64,000 nucleotides of DNA from Aurelia coerulea (Eukaryota > Cnidaria > Scyphozoa > Semaeostomeae > Ulmaridae), in assembly GCA_039566865.1 (NCBI GenBank), contig CM076959.1, positions 7,175,501-7,239,500 on the forward strand, written 5' to 3'. Shown in pieces: positions 1 to 12,005 of the stretch. Each line of letters opens with the position of its first letter. Position 1 is the first letter of the stretch. The notes beneath the pieces are model-generated. The model did no database searches. It was not told the DNA's origin and was given only the letters and a program-made list of their open reading frames with translations. Position numbers and translations under genes: made by a program.

Positions 1-82
1 GATATTTGATTAAAGCTAAATCATGTGATAAATCTTCTTTAGAAACTGAAGTGTTTTATTTGCTTTTTAGCCTGTTTCAAAA

Positions 83-515
83 TACGGGGTTTCCCAGAAA
101 ATAGCATACAGATTTAGTTGGGTCTAGCGATGAGAATCTAGCTTTAATCAACAATTAATCAATTTAAAATCTTCCTCTATAGTTAACATTGATACCTAAT
201 ATCTATCTCAAAAGCTCAAATTTGCCTCCTCGTCCAAACCAAAGCTTTGTCCTTTTGGCATGAGGCAGTATCTGAGCACTTCGAAATTTAAAACCAACAT
301 TGAAGAAAAATAAAAAAAACAGCACAATCAGTGACTCCTAGCAAACAGAATATATTAATATGAATTTTTCAAGATGTAACTTGGTAATTTTTTTGGTGAC
401 CATTGTTTTTAAGACACGGAATTATTTTGAAATTTGATTAGCCAATTGATTACAGATAAATTCTCATCGCTAGACCCAATTACATCTTCGTACTTTTTTT
501 CTGAGACACCCGGTA
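83..515. mobile_element. Mariner/Tc1-like MITE
   Basis: Inverted ends can be read at both sides: CGGGGTTTCCCAGAAAAT on the left and, on the opposite strand at the right end, CCGGGTGTCTCAGAAAA. The outer bases on each side are TA (83-84 and 514-515), as expected of mariner/Tc1 target duplications. A second inverted match around the motif GGGTCTAGCGATGAGAAT lies at about 119-138 and 460-478. No coding capacity is seen. The family assignment rests only on the TA and the GGGTGTC-type ends. Confidence 0.6.
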
Positions 516-619
516 GTTAATTCACTGATCAATCATAAGCGAGCATCAAGGCAAAAAAGCGTCAAGCGGGATGCTGTGACATTGTATAAGTCTAATTGGT
601 GGGCAGCTTTTTACTGCAA

Positions 620-795
620 AGACCTCTAGGTTGTTTGTTGCAGGCGTAAAAAGCCAACGAGAAAAATATGCCTTCCTCGTTGATTTTGCGAGATCAGTCA
701 AAATAATTTATATATAAAATATAAACCTCCCGCCTCGCGCCTGTTTCTGAAACTTTGTGATGAGAATCTATTAATTTATTTTATATGGCCTTAGT
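620..795. mobile_element. Truncated Harbinger-like MITE (right end)
   Basis: This segment matches the right part of the complete element at 51878-52612, including the stretch CCTCCCGCCTCGCG and the terminal GATGAGAATCTATTAATTTA followed by a GGCC end. The left end is not found in this window, so the copy is truncated or rearranged. Confidence 0.6.
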
Positions 796-1389
796 TGGCT
801 AATATTACGTAGCATCAAAAGTTTCAATGTCATATTTTGCTACAATATCGTTGCATTTAACTTTTGAACGTTTCCTATCCTAACTACTTCTCAGACTAGA
901 GCTTTTCAAATTTCGTTCAAAATTTTTCTTTTATTTATTTAATTTTTGTTTTCTTTTTTGCCATCTTAGTAATAGTTTTCTTATGAAAATATAAGTATTT
1001 TTTCAGTTACTTTTTCAGTCCAATGCTTCAGCCTGAGGGTTCAACCTGAGGGGTCACAGTATCCTAGCCTTAAATGAAAAGCCTTTTTGGTGAATAGGTA
1101 TTGTAAACATGCCAACTTGCCCTGTTTCAATACGCTCGCTGCATCTAAACACAGTGATTCCCAGAAGACCGTAACCTTTCCCCCAACTGCATGTTTCTCT
1201 GGTTAACAAGATGCTTTCAAAGCCTGCGCTAATAACAATCAACTCCCCAATGTGTTGAAATCCCACGAGATCCTAGTATATAACTTTTTCTTGTCAAACA
1301 AAGCAATGTTTCCAAGCAAAAGCCCTATTTTCCCGCCTTTCAAATGGTGAAGTATCATTTTTAGATACAATAAATCCTCACAGGCGTCA
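796..1389. other. No gene recognised
   Basis: AT-rich sequence. Short open frames on the minus strand (1054-1433) show no recognisable motif and no supporting splice context. Confidence 0.5.
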
Positions 1390-1680
1390 TGGTTTGCAGT
1401 CCTTCTTAACTTTGATGTCGTCTTGTGCAACATCTTTCATTGTGTTCTTTTCATTGTTAATGTTTAATCACATTCTTCGTATGTTTTCGTTGATTGTTTA
1501 CATTTTGCTTATTTGTTATAACTGTACTATTGTTGATGTAGGGTCTTCTTTTTTGTTTGGTACATGTTTTGTTATGTTATGTTCTGTTATGTATGGGTGA
1601 ATGGTGGTTGCATTGTGGCCTATTGCCCCCTAGGACCAGCGGGAGGACTTCTGTTTGATGATGCCGGTTGAAATCAATCA

Positions 1681-4600
1681 ATGGCGAGCAACAATAGGGT
1701 GTTTTGTGTATCCATTCAAACATCGTCTCCCCTGTGTAAAAATATTCGGCCGTTCTCTTTTGTTATTCGCATCCTCAAGCTTTACTGGCTTTGTTGTTGT
1801 TTTATTGCAACTTCAATAATTGTTTTACCTTTGGTACTAATGATACAATTTCTTGCTGCCCACTCTGTGGAGGCACAGCTATGTTTCTTGCCTTTGTTTG
1901 CTCGCGTGCATCGCCTTGCGAAGATAGTAATTTACACGACTGTTGAACTTTTCAAGTGTATTCCGCATGCTGTCTTTAGTGTTGTTCACAATAATCGTTC
2001 AGCTGTCAAGCAATTTCTCTTTCTGTACGCGTATTTTTACACTGGATGCATAACTTGCTATACACTTCATATGCAATGGTTGGTTTTCAAGACGATTCTG
2101 CTAAGCGGTGATATAGAAATGAATCCTGGCCCTGAAACACTGGATTTTTGCACCTGGAATTTAAATAGTATTACTGCACATGACTTCTTGCGAGTTTCTC
2201 TCTTAGAGGCCTACAACTCAGTGTACAATTATGACCTGATTGGTATTGTTGAAACCCACCTTGACACCACTATCATTGAAGATAGGCTAGCACTTGATGG
2301 CTACACACTTTATAAAAGCAACCATCCTCAGAATGCGAAAAGGGGCGGTGTTGGGCTTTATGTCAAAGACTCTCTTCCTTCAAAATATCGTCCTGACTTG
2401 GTGACTCTCCCTGAATTTGTTGTATCTGAGATTCAAATAGACAGGAAAAACTATTTTTTTTGCCGTGATTTATCGTAGTCCAAGCCAGGACCCGAGTGAG
2501 TTTGATAACTTCATGGTAAATTTCGATCTATTGCTATCCAAGATACATGATGAAAATCCATTTTGTGTTATTATCACCGATTTCAACTGTCGCTCAACTC
2601 AATGGTGGGAAGATGATATTGAAAATAACGAGGGAAAATTACTTGAGCCTTTTGCTTCTGAACTTGGCCTTCAAATTTCAGAACCAACTCATTTAATTGG
2701 GGGTTCTAAATCTTGTATTGACTTGATTTTTACCAATCAGCCTAACCTCTTTATTGAATCTGGTGTTCATCCGTCTCTGCATGAACACTGTCATCACCAA
2801 ATTGTTTGTGGGATATTATCAGTTTCAAGCATAACACTACCCCCTCACACCCGCAGGATTTGGTACTATGACAAGGCAGATTTTGTTGCCATTATAAAAA
2901 GTATTGAAATGTTCAATAGGAGGGAGCATCTCAACAACATACCATGTCCCAATGAGCAGGTCAAATTGCTCAATGAAGTACTTTTGAACATTTATTCCAA
3001 CTTTATTCCAAACAAAATTAAAACAATTAGACCCTGTCAAGCACCGTGGATAACGCAAACTGTGAAAAACGTTCTGAGGAACAAGAGTCGTGCTTATAAA
3101 AGCTTTGTGAGGAATGGTCAACCGGACAATAAGCTTGCGGGGATACAAAATATGATATCTGAAGGTTCAAGAATGATTGAGGATGCAAAACGGAAATATT
3201 TTCTTAAGGCAGGCACAACCTTAGCTAGCCCTGGAACCCCTAGTAAAACGTATTGGTCCTTGATCAATACCGTTTTAAATAAGGCCAAGATTCCAATAAT
3301 ACCACCACTTTTAGAGAATGGGCTATTTGTGACTGACTTTACTAAAAATGCACAGTTATTCAATGATTATTTCATACTTCAGTGTACAACTATTGACACA
3401 GGCAGTGTAATTCCAGAACATAAACCCCTGACTTCTACTCTGATGGATAGCTTTGTTAACTCTGAGGAAAAGATACTACAAATCATACGATCACTAAATC
3501 CTAATAAAGCACATGGATGGGATGAAATATCTGTGAGAATAATAAAGCTAGGTGATACTGCATTAGTTGCTCCATTGAAGATAATATTCACAAATTGCCT
3601 CAGATGTGGTCTATTTCCCCGTATATGGAAGCATGCCTGTTCCTGTTGTGCCTGTTCACAAAAAGAATGAGAAAAATTTGAAGGGAAACTACCGTCCTAT
3701 TTCACTTCTTCCAATCTTTGGGAAAATACTTGAAAAACTCATGTACGATTCCCTATATTCACATCTTGTGTCATCTGAATTACTTAACCCAAATCAATCA
3801 GGTTTTCGTCCAGGTGACTCTACAGTCAACCAGTTGCTCTCAATAACACATACCATCTTTAAAGCATTTGATTGCAATCCTCCTCTTTATGTTCGTTCTG
3901 TGTATCTTGATATTTCCAAAGCATTTGACAGGGTTTGGCATGATGGTCTTATCTTTAAATTAACACAATGTGGCGTCTCTGGAAATCTTCTCTCTCTTAT
4001 CAAAAGTTTTTTCAAGGATAGAAAGCAGCGAACTGTTCTGAATGGGCAGAGTTCTTCTTGGGGAGATATTTTGGCAGGAGTACCCCAGGGCTCTATTCTA
4101 TGGCCCTTATTCTTCCTTGTGTATATAAATGACCTAACCGATGACCTAAAGTGTAATGTCAAGCTCTTCGCTGATGATACGTCATTATTTACGGTCGTTC
4201 AAGATTCAAATTCGGCCGCTAATGACATGAACCATGACTTGGAGTTGATAAGTCAGTGGGCTCATGACTGGAGGATGTCGTTTAATCCTGATCCACGAAA
4301 ACAAGCTGTGGAACTCACATTTTCAAGGAAAAAGATTAAAGCTGATCATCCAGAAATTCTTTTCAACAACATACCAGTAATGAAATTAGATGAACATAAA
4401 CACTTAGGAATCATACTAGATTTGAATATGTCTTTTTCTGCCCATATCAAATCAGCTATCTCCAAATCAAGGAAGGGTATTGGCTTGCTGAAATATCTCT
4501 CCAAATATCTGCCCAGGCATACTCTGAACGAGTTATATAAGCTCTATGTAAGACCTCATCTTGACTACGGGGATGTTATTTACCATATTCCGGCAAAAGT

Positions 4601-5498
4601 ATGCGAGTTCAGTGGTAGCATCATTTTACCGAGTTTGATGGAAAAATTAGAGTCTGTCCAGTATTCTGCTGCGCGAGCAATTACGGGATCATGGAGAGGA
4701 ACATCACAAGAAAAGCTGTACACAGAACTTGGCTGGGAATCGCTAAGCTGCTGAAGGTGGAGCAGACGCCTTACTTTGTTCTACAAGATCCTTAATAATC
4801 TAATTCCAGTCTATACTAGGGATCCAATCCCACCACTTCAACAGTTACATTGCTCTCTTCGCAACCAGGATGTTATTGGGCGAATAAAGGCCAGAACAGA
4901 AAACTTTAAGTCTAGTTTCTATCCTCATTGCTTATCTGAATGGAACGAACTTGATTCTGAGATTAGACTTGCACCGTCTGTTTCTGTTTTTAAGAAGAAA
5001 CTTTTATCAATAATTAGACCTCCTGTAAGATCTATCTTTGGCATTCATGATCCAACAGGTCTATCCTATCTCACTCAACTCAGGGTTGGTCTCAGCAAAT
5101 TAAACCTTCACAAATTCAACCACAATTTTAGGGATACCATAAATCCAATGTGCCCTACGAACGATGGTATCGAGGATACAGAACACTTTTTGTTGCTTTG
5201 CCCATCCTTTGCAGTACCACGCAGAGATCTTCTCGCTGGAGTTTTTGCTTTATTACGACCATTTGGATATACTAATATCCAAAATAACGTTCTATTGCAA
5301 ATTTTATTGTATGGTGATAAAGATTTTCCCAACGAACTCAATAAAAATATACTCCTTTTTTCTAGCATAGGGTATCAAACGAGGCACTTTTCTAGAGCAT
5401 GTTGTCAAAGCATGTCAAAAGGAAATATTCTGTTAGATCGGGTAGTTTTTCAGTCAAATTTCATGTTTTTGAGTACACTTTTCACCATTTTTTTCTAG
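1681..5498 (+). pseudogene. Broken LINE polyprotein: 2A-EN-RT
   Basis: The reading starts with about 139 residues rich in hydrophobic stretches, then a 2A-type motif (2098-2133), then an AP-endonuclease domain (FCTWNLNSI, IVETHLD, KRGGVGLYV, VIYRSP, ITDFNCR, HCHHQIV). The reverse transcriptase follows, with NYRPISLL, YLDISKAFDRVWHDGL (motif A), AGVPQGSI (motif B) and LFADDTSLF (motif C), plus a C-terminal region to 5498. Three lesions break it: a frameshift in the T run at about 2454-2461, a second frameshift near 3635-3650 and an in-frame TGA at 4752-4754. Motif B reads SILWP where SILGP is usual. The catalytic aspartates are present, so the copy probably died recently. CR1/L2-group placement is by motif style only. 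Confidence 0.8.
2098..2133 (+). other. 2A-type ribosome-skipping motif in the LINE
   Basis: Codons 140-151 of the first frame read LLSGDIEMNPGP, matching the D-x-E-x-N-P-G-P signature of 2A peptides, which make ribosomes skip the last Gly-Pro bond. It lies directly before the endonuclease, so skipping would release the hydrophobic N-terminal peptide from the EN-RT protein. 2A motifs are known in some non-LTR elements of sea urchins and other invertebrates. Activity here is inferred. Confidence 0.8.
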
Positions 5499-6090
5499 AA
5501 CAGGTCATCATTTTAATCAAGAAATTCTGGAGCAGGGTAAAATTCTAAAACAAATATTTTTGTGGGCACACCCACGTACAAATTTAAGTCAAGTCCCCCC
5601 CCCCCTCCCGGGAACTGCACTGTACTCTCGTTTTTATCCTTATTTTCTTAGAGGTTTCATGGTAATCTTTGTGTTCACTACCTGTTCTCTCGTGAACATT
5701 TCAAAACAAGGTTTTTAAGCTTTTCCAATATTTAGACATTACGTACTCATGTACCTTACGAGTAATATGATACAGGAAACAAGTGAAAGTAAAATGAAAT
5801 TATGTCCGGGATTTCCTTTGTCAAAATAAATAATTTCTTAACTTTTATTTTCCCAGTACTGGAGTTTCTTAATTTTTTGGCGATCTGAGCGTTGAGTTTT
5901 TCATGGGCAGTTTCTTATCAAAAAAATATATGTGTAATTGTTATCATTTTATGTCGCCTGCTGTAAATAAATATATGATGATGATGTTGATGATATATCA
6001 AACAAGTAAATGAATATCGATCAAAATCGAACGATAAACTTGACTTCTTCTTTCCTTTCGAAAGAATGTTCATCCTTTGTTCAATTTTAG

Positions 6091-6867
6091 TTCTGTATCA
6101 AGCGGACCAGCAGACAAGGATAATGATTTTGAACATGTAGCTCTAGCTGTCAACCTTGTAGAGGCAGTAATTGAAGAAGAACACGAAGATCAATCAACTG
6201 AAGAGAAAGCCTTGATGTAGAAAATGAAGAAACTGAAGATCCAAAACCCTTGCAAAATTGCAATGATCAACCAGAAGGCTCAACTAATATTCTTCCTGAC
6301 AGTGAGATCTGCAGTCAAAGTGGATACGAAACGGAGGATAAGTTCATAAGACCAGCTCTATCAGCTTCGACAGAGACTAAGATGAATTTCATCGAGAAGC
6401 ATCCTGTTCAACCAGACCCGCTGAAAATGCAGCTGCCATTCGATGCTAGTAAGCTTTACTTTCGAACGCAACTGGATGGTGAGAGAATTACAAGAAATTG
6501 GTTGTCCTACTCCGTTGCTGATAACAAGATATTTTGTTCCTTTTGCATATGTTACAATGGTTCATCAACCAGCAGAAGTCCTTTTGCTGACGGTGGTTGC
6601 GCTATCAACGTCAAATATATCTATGACAAAGTGGTCAAACACGAGCAGAGCCGAGTTCACACCGATTGTGTCAACGCATACATCACGTCCTTGGCTCACA
6701 AAGACGTTGAGAGTCTTTTCAATAACGAAGCTAAGTCTAAGCGACAACATGATGTTCTGGAGAGACGAAAAGTAGTTAAATTTTTGGGTCGTTTTGCTTC
6801 CACTGATCTATCCCCCCTGCCCTCATCAATACTCGTGTGTGTTATTTTGACACATTGCTTGTGGTGA
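6091..6867 (+). pseudogene. hAT/ZMYM-like protein fragment with TTF-type zinc finger
   Basis: From about 6250 the frame encodes LYFRTQLDGERITRNWLSYS, then IFCSFCICY, and about 40 residues later HEQSRVHTDC. This layout resembles the TTF-type zinc finger at the N-terminus of ZMYM-like and hAT-related proteins. An acidic frame upstream (about 6091-6207) runs into a stop and appears to continue in another frame near 6207, suggesting a frameshift. The frame ends at 6867 with no RNase H-like catalytic region seen downstream. It is either a truncated domesticated-type gene or a dead hAT copy. Confidence 0.55.
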
Positions 6868-6870
6868 CAG

Positions 6871-7925
6871 TTGATGTTGTATCTGTAAAGGACACAAAGA
6901 ATGATCTCACCATGATCACCGTGCCCCATGTTACCAAATGTTAATAGTATCGTCTATGAATCTGATCCACGTGAGTGGTTCAGAGCCAAAACAACTAAAA
7001 ATCTGAGGGTGGTTCAGCAATTTGTAAGTGATTGTTGGCTCCAAAAGTTCCAAAAGTTAAGAACTTTCTTGTCAATGAATGAGCACAGGAATATTCAATG
7101 AATTATTGCAGTTGGTTTCGATTCGAATGATGGAAACAAGAGACAGTGGCTCTGCTTCAAAAAACACTGATGAAATACTCTGGCTGCTCCATTCGTTTGC
7201 TTTAGCATCCATTTTTCCTTTAGTGTTTCCTTGTGCAACTTCCACGGCTAATCTGAGGCCAATGCAGATCTTAGCGGCGCTATTGATTTTAATCATGATT
7301 GACATTCAGTTTAAACTGAACTGGCCCTGCAGCCGTGGGTCGAGTGTTGAGCCGACATCAATACCCCCAGCCGAGTGTATTATAAACATACAATAATATT
7401 TAGGCCCAGGCTGGAATATTTGAAAAACAACCTCTTAATTTCTGGATATCTTGGATATTCTGAATAGCCAAAATAAATTCCTTCCCGTCATCTTGGTGAT
7501 TTATGTATAGTCCTACCATATGTGTATAGTGTATAGGCAAACACAGGAAACAAATAGACTGAAATTCGTAGTTTATTACTAGTTAAGCAACAACCAGTAG
7601 CTTATCTTGTATGCAAACTTGAATCCAAAATGGATTTACATACAGTACAGAGAGTGCAAACTTGCAAGACCAGGAATATGAAAGAAACTAATTGGGTTTT
7701 TGCACATAACATACAAACCTTAATCCTTCCATTAACCTTGTGAAATTGAAGGGAGCCATTTTGCAGAGAGCAAATGACATGTGCTGAAGGTTCCTCAAAT
7801 TTGCAATCATATGGGCAGAAGACTTAATGGCACCACAGTCCTGTATGTCCAGAATAATCAGGTCTTTCAGGTCCTGTGTGATGGTTTGTAGTACCTAGAG
7901 AAGAACAGACATGGCCAGGGGAGGC
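6871..7925. other. No gene recognised
   Basis: A 105-residue plus-strand frame at 7079-7396 and its minus-strand shadow lack recognisable motifs. The stretch may be the decayed continuation of the hAT/ZMYM-like fragment upstream. Confidence 0.4.
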
Positions 7926-8216
7926 TAGTGGCATGGCCAGGGGAGGTTATGATGGAGCAATTTCCCTCCCCCATTTTCACAAATTTGCTACAATTGTAAA
8001 TGAAAAATGTAACAAACACGTTAGGGTATGCCTTTACACCCAAAGCCTGAATTTTTTTTATTTTTGGGGAGGGTAAAAACCAAAAGTTTCCGACTGGGGG
8101 TATAAAGTTATGCCCATAAATTTTGATTACATTTTTCAATTATGATTTTAGCTGAAGTCTTTAATGTGGGAGGGAAAATTTCCCCTTTATCATACCCTCC
8201 TCTTGTCACGCCACTG
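7926..8216. mobile_element. hAT-like MITE
   Basis: The left end TAGTGGCATGGCCAGGGGAG and the right end, read on the minus strand as CAGTGGCGTGACAAGAGGAG, form imperfect inverted repeats of the CAGTGGCG type common in hAT elements. The flanking 8-mers do not match, so the insertion is old or one end is displaced. Confidence 0.5.
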
Positions 8217-8741
8217 ATTTATTAAGCACATGGTAGACTTGAGATTGCTTTACATTATGCATCTCAAACCTGTGGGCACCACCAAAGGGTGCCCTTTTGT
8301 CATGAAGCAAAAGGGGCACGTCTTGAAAATACCGAGAGCATTTCTTTGTTTATAACAAAATCTTGCTTGTCTTGAAAAGAAATCGATCAATCCATTAGAA
8401 GATAGGTTTCGACAACATGCAAGGGCAACATCAAGCTTTCTAAAGAATCGATATGAATTATGAAGTGTGATTAAGGCCAAAACTAAATCATAAAATAAAA
8501 ACCACATTTGGAAATTAAATCCGACAAAACGAAATCATAAACTCGAATAAATGCTCTATTCGAAAAAATCAAATGTATTTCGAAATCACGAGACAATATT
8601 AAATGCAGAAAAAACACAAAATGAAATCGGAATCAAAATAAAAAGCATAATCTATAATGAATATACAAGACGAAATCAAAATGCAAACACAAAATCAAAT
8701 CCATAAGGAAAGGAAGACATGCAAGACGAAATCGAAATATC

Positions 8742-10028
8742 CAGGGGCGGACTGGGGCATCAATTCCTTACCGGGAAATTAGCTGTTAGGGGCCCCACAT
8801 TTGTAGAAGTTCAAATTATATTTGTAAACTAGCTAGCATGTTTGAAAAGCTACTTCGTAGTGTTTCTAATGGTGTAGCCAGATTTTTACCTTAATGGAGG
8901 CAACTTTGGGCAAATCAAGTGAAACGAGGGCCTGGGCCTCGGTCTAGGAAAATTGTTAAGTGTACAATTTTACAATTTACAATTACCCTTTTCTTTACAA
9001 TGCCGCTGAGCACCCTTATTTTCGAAAAATCGACCCCCAATTGGATATGGGGTGAGCCTTCAAGCAGTCAAGTGAAATGAGATGTTTTAGAAAAAGTGAA
9101 TTAAGCTACGGAGACTTTCGTGGCAGCTTTAAAACAAATTATAGTTTTTTTTCAAATTCTCGTCTGATGATGGCACAGCTAAAAAGAAAAAAGCAAGCGA
9201 AACGAGCTGAACATTTAAAGTACCACTTCGTTTAACTTCCAAGAAACTGTTTTCATGTGTGGACGTAACGAGAGCCTAAATAAAGCATTCAACTGCCATG
9301 ACAAATTAAGTGGTAGGGTATTGAAATAAGGGGGTCTGGGGGAGAAAATTTTCAGAGGATACGCCCTTTACCTTGGCTTAAAACACTTCTCGCATAGCGG
9401 TGCTAAAACAGAATTTGATCATTTCGTAACAATTGCTTTTTCAAATTAGCATCCGCAGTCAATTTTTTGAGGAACTAAATCTTCTATTTTCTAATTTTCT
9501 GATTTCAATGCTATCATGGTTTGTCATAATTTATCATAGTTCATCTGGGAAAATTTTGTAACAGGCGTACCTTTACTTTGGCTTAGAGCGACTCTCCCAA
9601 TGCCCTCAACCACTCTCCGGTATTTTTCGGATAGATTCCTACCCTTCTCTACCTATAACCAATTTCTCCTCGTTTTTGAAAGAGTCTCGAGGATCATCTT
9701 TTGACAGAAGTAGGGGGTGGCAAATGGCCCCATCCCCATCCGTGGCTGCGCCACGCCACTGGCATACAAAGTTGCACAAAGTGGCCGACAGTAGCCAGGA
9801 ATAAAGACGTCTTGAAGTGCGAGCGAAGCGAGCTGAAAAATTTCAGGCATATTCTACTTAGATGGGCTTGAAAAGTGTTAAGATATCAGTTACAACTGCA
9901 AATCTTGTTTTACTGTGGGCCACCAGCAAGCATTTGTGTCCAAAAGGCCCAAGACAAAATGTGGCTATTGTCTTGACAAGGGCCCACCGGGAAATTTCCC
10001 GGTATCCCGGTGGGCCAGTCTGCCACTG
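8742..10028. mobile_element. 1287-bp hAT-like non-autonomous element
   Basis: Termini are CAGGGGCGGACTGG on the left and CAGTGGCAGACTGG on the opposite strand at the right. Both sides carry the 8-bp duplication GAAATATC (8734-8741 and 10029-10036), the hAT hallmark. The other palindrome arm has the uninterrupted target at 12395-12402 as GATATTTC. No transposase is encoded. Inside, ends of another CAGTGGCG-type element are suggested at about 8868 and 9761, but without duplicated flanks. Confidence 0.85.
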
Positions 10029-10417
10029 GAAATATCAAACGAAATCCTAATCCTTATTTGAATAAAAAAATAAAAAAGACAAGATGAAATCAAATCAAAA
10101 ATTGAAAGCCGAGATGGAGATTAAACAAAAATGAAAAACGGAAATCCTAATTCGAAATGGGAATGTGACACCCAACACCAAATCTAAAGCAAGAAGAAAT
10201 CCAAACGTAAACAGGAAATCCCAATACGAAATAAATAAAGAATTAAAATGTGCAAGACGAAATCAAAATCTAAAATGAAATCAAAAGTTAAATCATAAAT
10301 GTAAGGCAAACACTGTCAGCTTAAAATCTTGGTGGATGCCTTGTGTGTGCACAGTAGATACTTCAAAGAAAAATCTCGTTTTCAAGCTGAAATGGCCATG
10401 TGCAGAGCGAAATCAGT

Positions 10418-10500
10418 CATGCTCTAAGTGAAATCGCTCATGCGCTAAGTGAAATCGCTCATGCGCTAAGTGAAATCGCTCATGCGCTAAGTGAAAAACA
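10418..10500. repeat. 21-bp tandem repeat in palindrome arm
   Basis: About four copies of GCGCTAAGTGAAATCGCTCAT lie in the left arm. The right arm (about 11880-11940) has fewer copies, so the array changed in length after the arms separated. Confidence 0.8.
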
Positions 10501-11946
10501 AATCGAGCGCGCTTATAACAATAGCAGTAGGCCCACAGTCGCTCGCGCTGAGTGTTCGGTTCGGTTCGCAACGGCAGGCTAACTTGAACTTGTGTCGCAA
10601 GCACGTGACTAGGCCTACTATCACATAATCTTCAGTGAGTTATGCTTTTTACGTTTACTTCGCAATGGTAGTTCTCAGTGTCAGCTGGAAGGGAACTTAA
10701 CCATATTTTCACTCGTTAGGCCAGAGGGAGCTTGGGGAATTCCAGAGGGAGCTTGGGGAATTTCATTCATTCAAAAAAGCGTACGAACTGTTTTCAGAAC
10801 AAAACGATTTTTATGGATTTTTATTGAAAACAAAATGACTTTTTCCATACGTGTACGAGATTTTTTGGGAGTGAAATGTCCCTTGAGAGGGAAGCAACCT
10901 ACTTCCAAATAGCCTGTTCCATGTCTAATCCATACACACAGGTATATTAGAGAGGGGTCAAAATATTTTAGCCCTAGAAAACAAGCTCGAAAACAAGGTG
11001 TTTGCCAGGAGCATCTTAGAGTTCGATGTATTCATCTTAAGTCCCTGTGCTTGGGGGGTTATTAATGCACTTTCGACCCCCACCCCCGGGAGATGACAGA
11101 GAATTATCGGGGAATGTACCGTGGAATGACGCAATTTCAATGCTGCCTTGTCTTGGGGAGAGGGGGCTATTGACAAAAAAGGATGGTTTTGGAGATATTT
11201 AGCGGTGGTTTTAACGTTTGTTTCTGCTAAGGGAAACTGGACACTGGTCTGGCGCGATAAACAGTATCAAAATGAGTCGGCATACAGGATAAATGATAGG
11301 ATTGAATTTCTTAATTTTTCGGTGATCTGAGAGTTGAGTTTCTTATTGGCAGTTTTTCGAAGAAAAATGCATTAATGCCCCCCAAGCACAGGGACTTAAG
11401 AATACCTCGAACTCTAGGATCCGCATGGCAAACACCTTGCTTTCGGGCTCGTTTTCTTGGGCTTAAATATTTTAACCCCTTCTCATATCCCTGTGTGTAG
11501 GGAAGGGACATATCACTCCCAAAACATCTCGTACACTTGGTAAAAATCATTTTGTTTTCAAGAAAAATCCATAAAAATCGTTTTGTTCTGACAACAGATC
11601 GTACGCTTTTTTGAATGAATGAAATTCCCCAAGCTCCCTCTGGCCTAACGAGTGAAAATATGGTTAAGTTCCCTTCCAGCTGACACTGAGAACTACCATT
11701 GTGAAGTAAACGTAAAAAGCAAAACTCACTGAAGATGGTGTGACAGTAGGCCTAGTCACCATCTTGACACGTGCTTGCGACACAAGTTCAAGTTAGCCTG
11801 CCGTTGCGAACCGAACCGAACACTCAGCGCGAGCCACTGTGGGCCTACTGCTATTGTTATAAGCGCGCTCGATTTGTTTTTCACTTAGCGCATGAGCGAT
11901 TTCACTTAGTGCATGAGCGATTTCACTTAGGGCATGACTGATTTCG

Positions 11947-12005
11947 TAGCCTGCGCGCAGACTCTACACTTTTCCTCTTGTAGTGTAGAGTCTGCGCGCA
12001 GGCTA
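11947..12005. mobile_element. 59-bp micro-MITE (near-perfect hairpin)
   Basis: The element is almost wholly stem: TAGCCTGCGCGCAGACTCTA at the left is complementary to the right end, with a loop of roughly ten bases. It is flanked by the 8-bp duplication TGATTTCG (11939-11946 and 12006-12013). The left palindrome arm lacks it (near 10405-10420), proving insertion. It resembles the 58-bp hairpin at 57643-57700. Confidence 0.85.

Larger units (their letters stand above)
1390..5996 (+). mobile_element. CR1/L2-like non-LTR retrotransposon (LINE)
   Basis: One long plus-strand element with an apurinic endonuclease followed by a reverse transcriptase. It ends in a short ATGATGATG-type microsatellite after AAATAAATATATG, a common 3' tail for CR1/L2-group LINEs. 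The 5' boundary is uncertain: hydrophobic short frames and a GGACCAGCGGGAGG stretch precede the first main ATG at 1681. I could not find a flanking target duplication. The 3' untranslated part holds a C-rich block at 5595-5625 shared with the repeat near 44885. Confidence 0.75.

Noticed and set aside
10400..10604. Repeat protein HALSEIA on plus and its minus-strand partner
   Set aside because: Direct product of the 21-bp tandem repeat in the palindrome arm.
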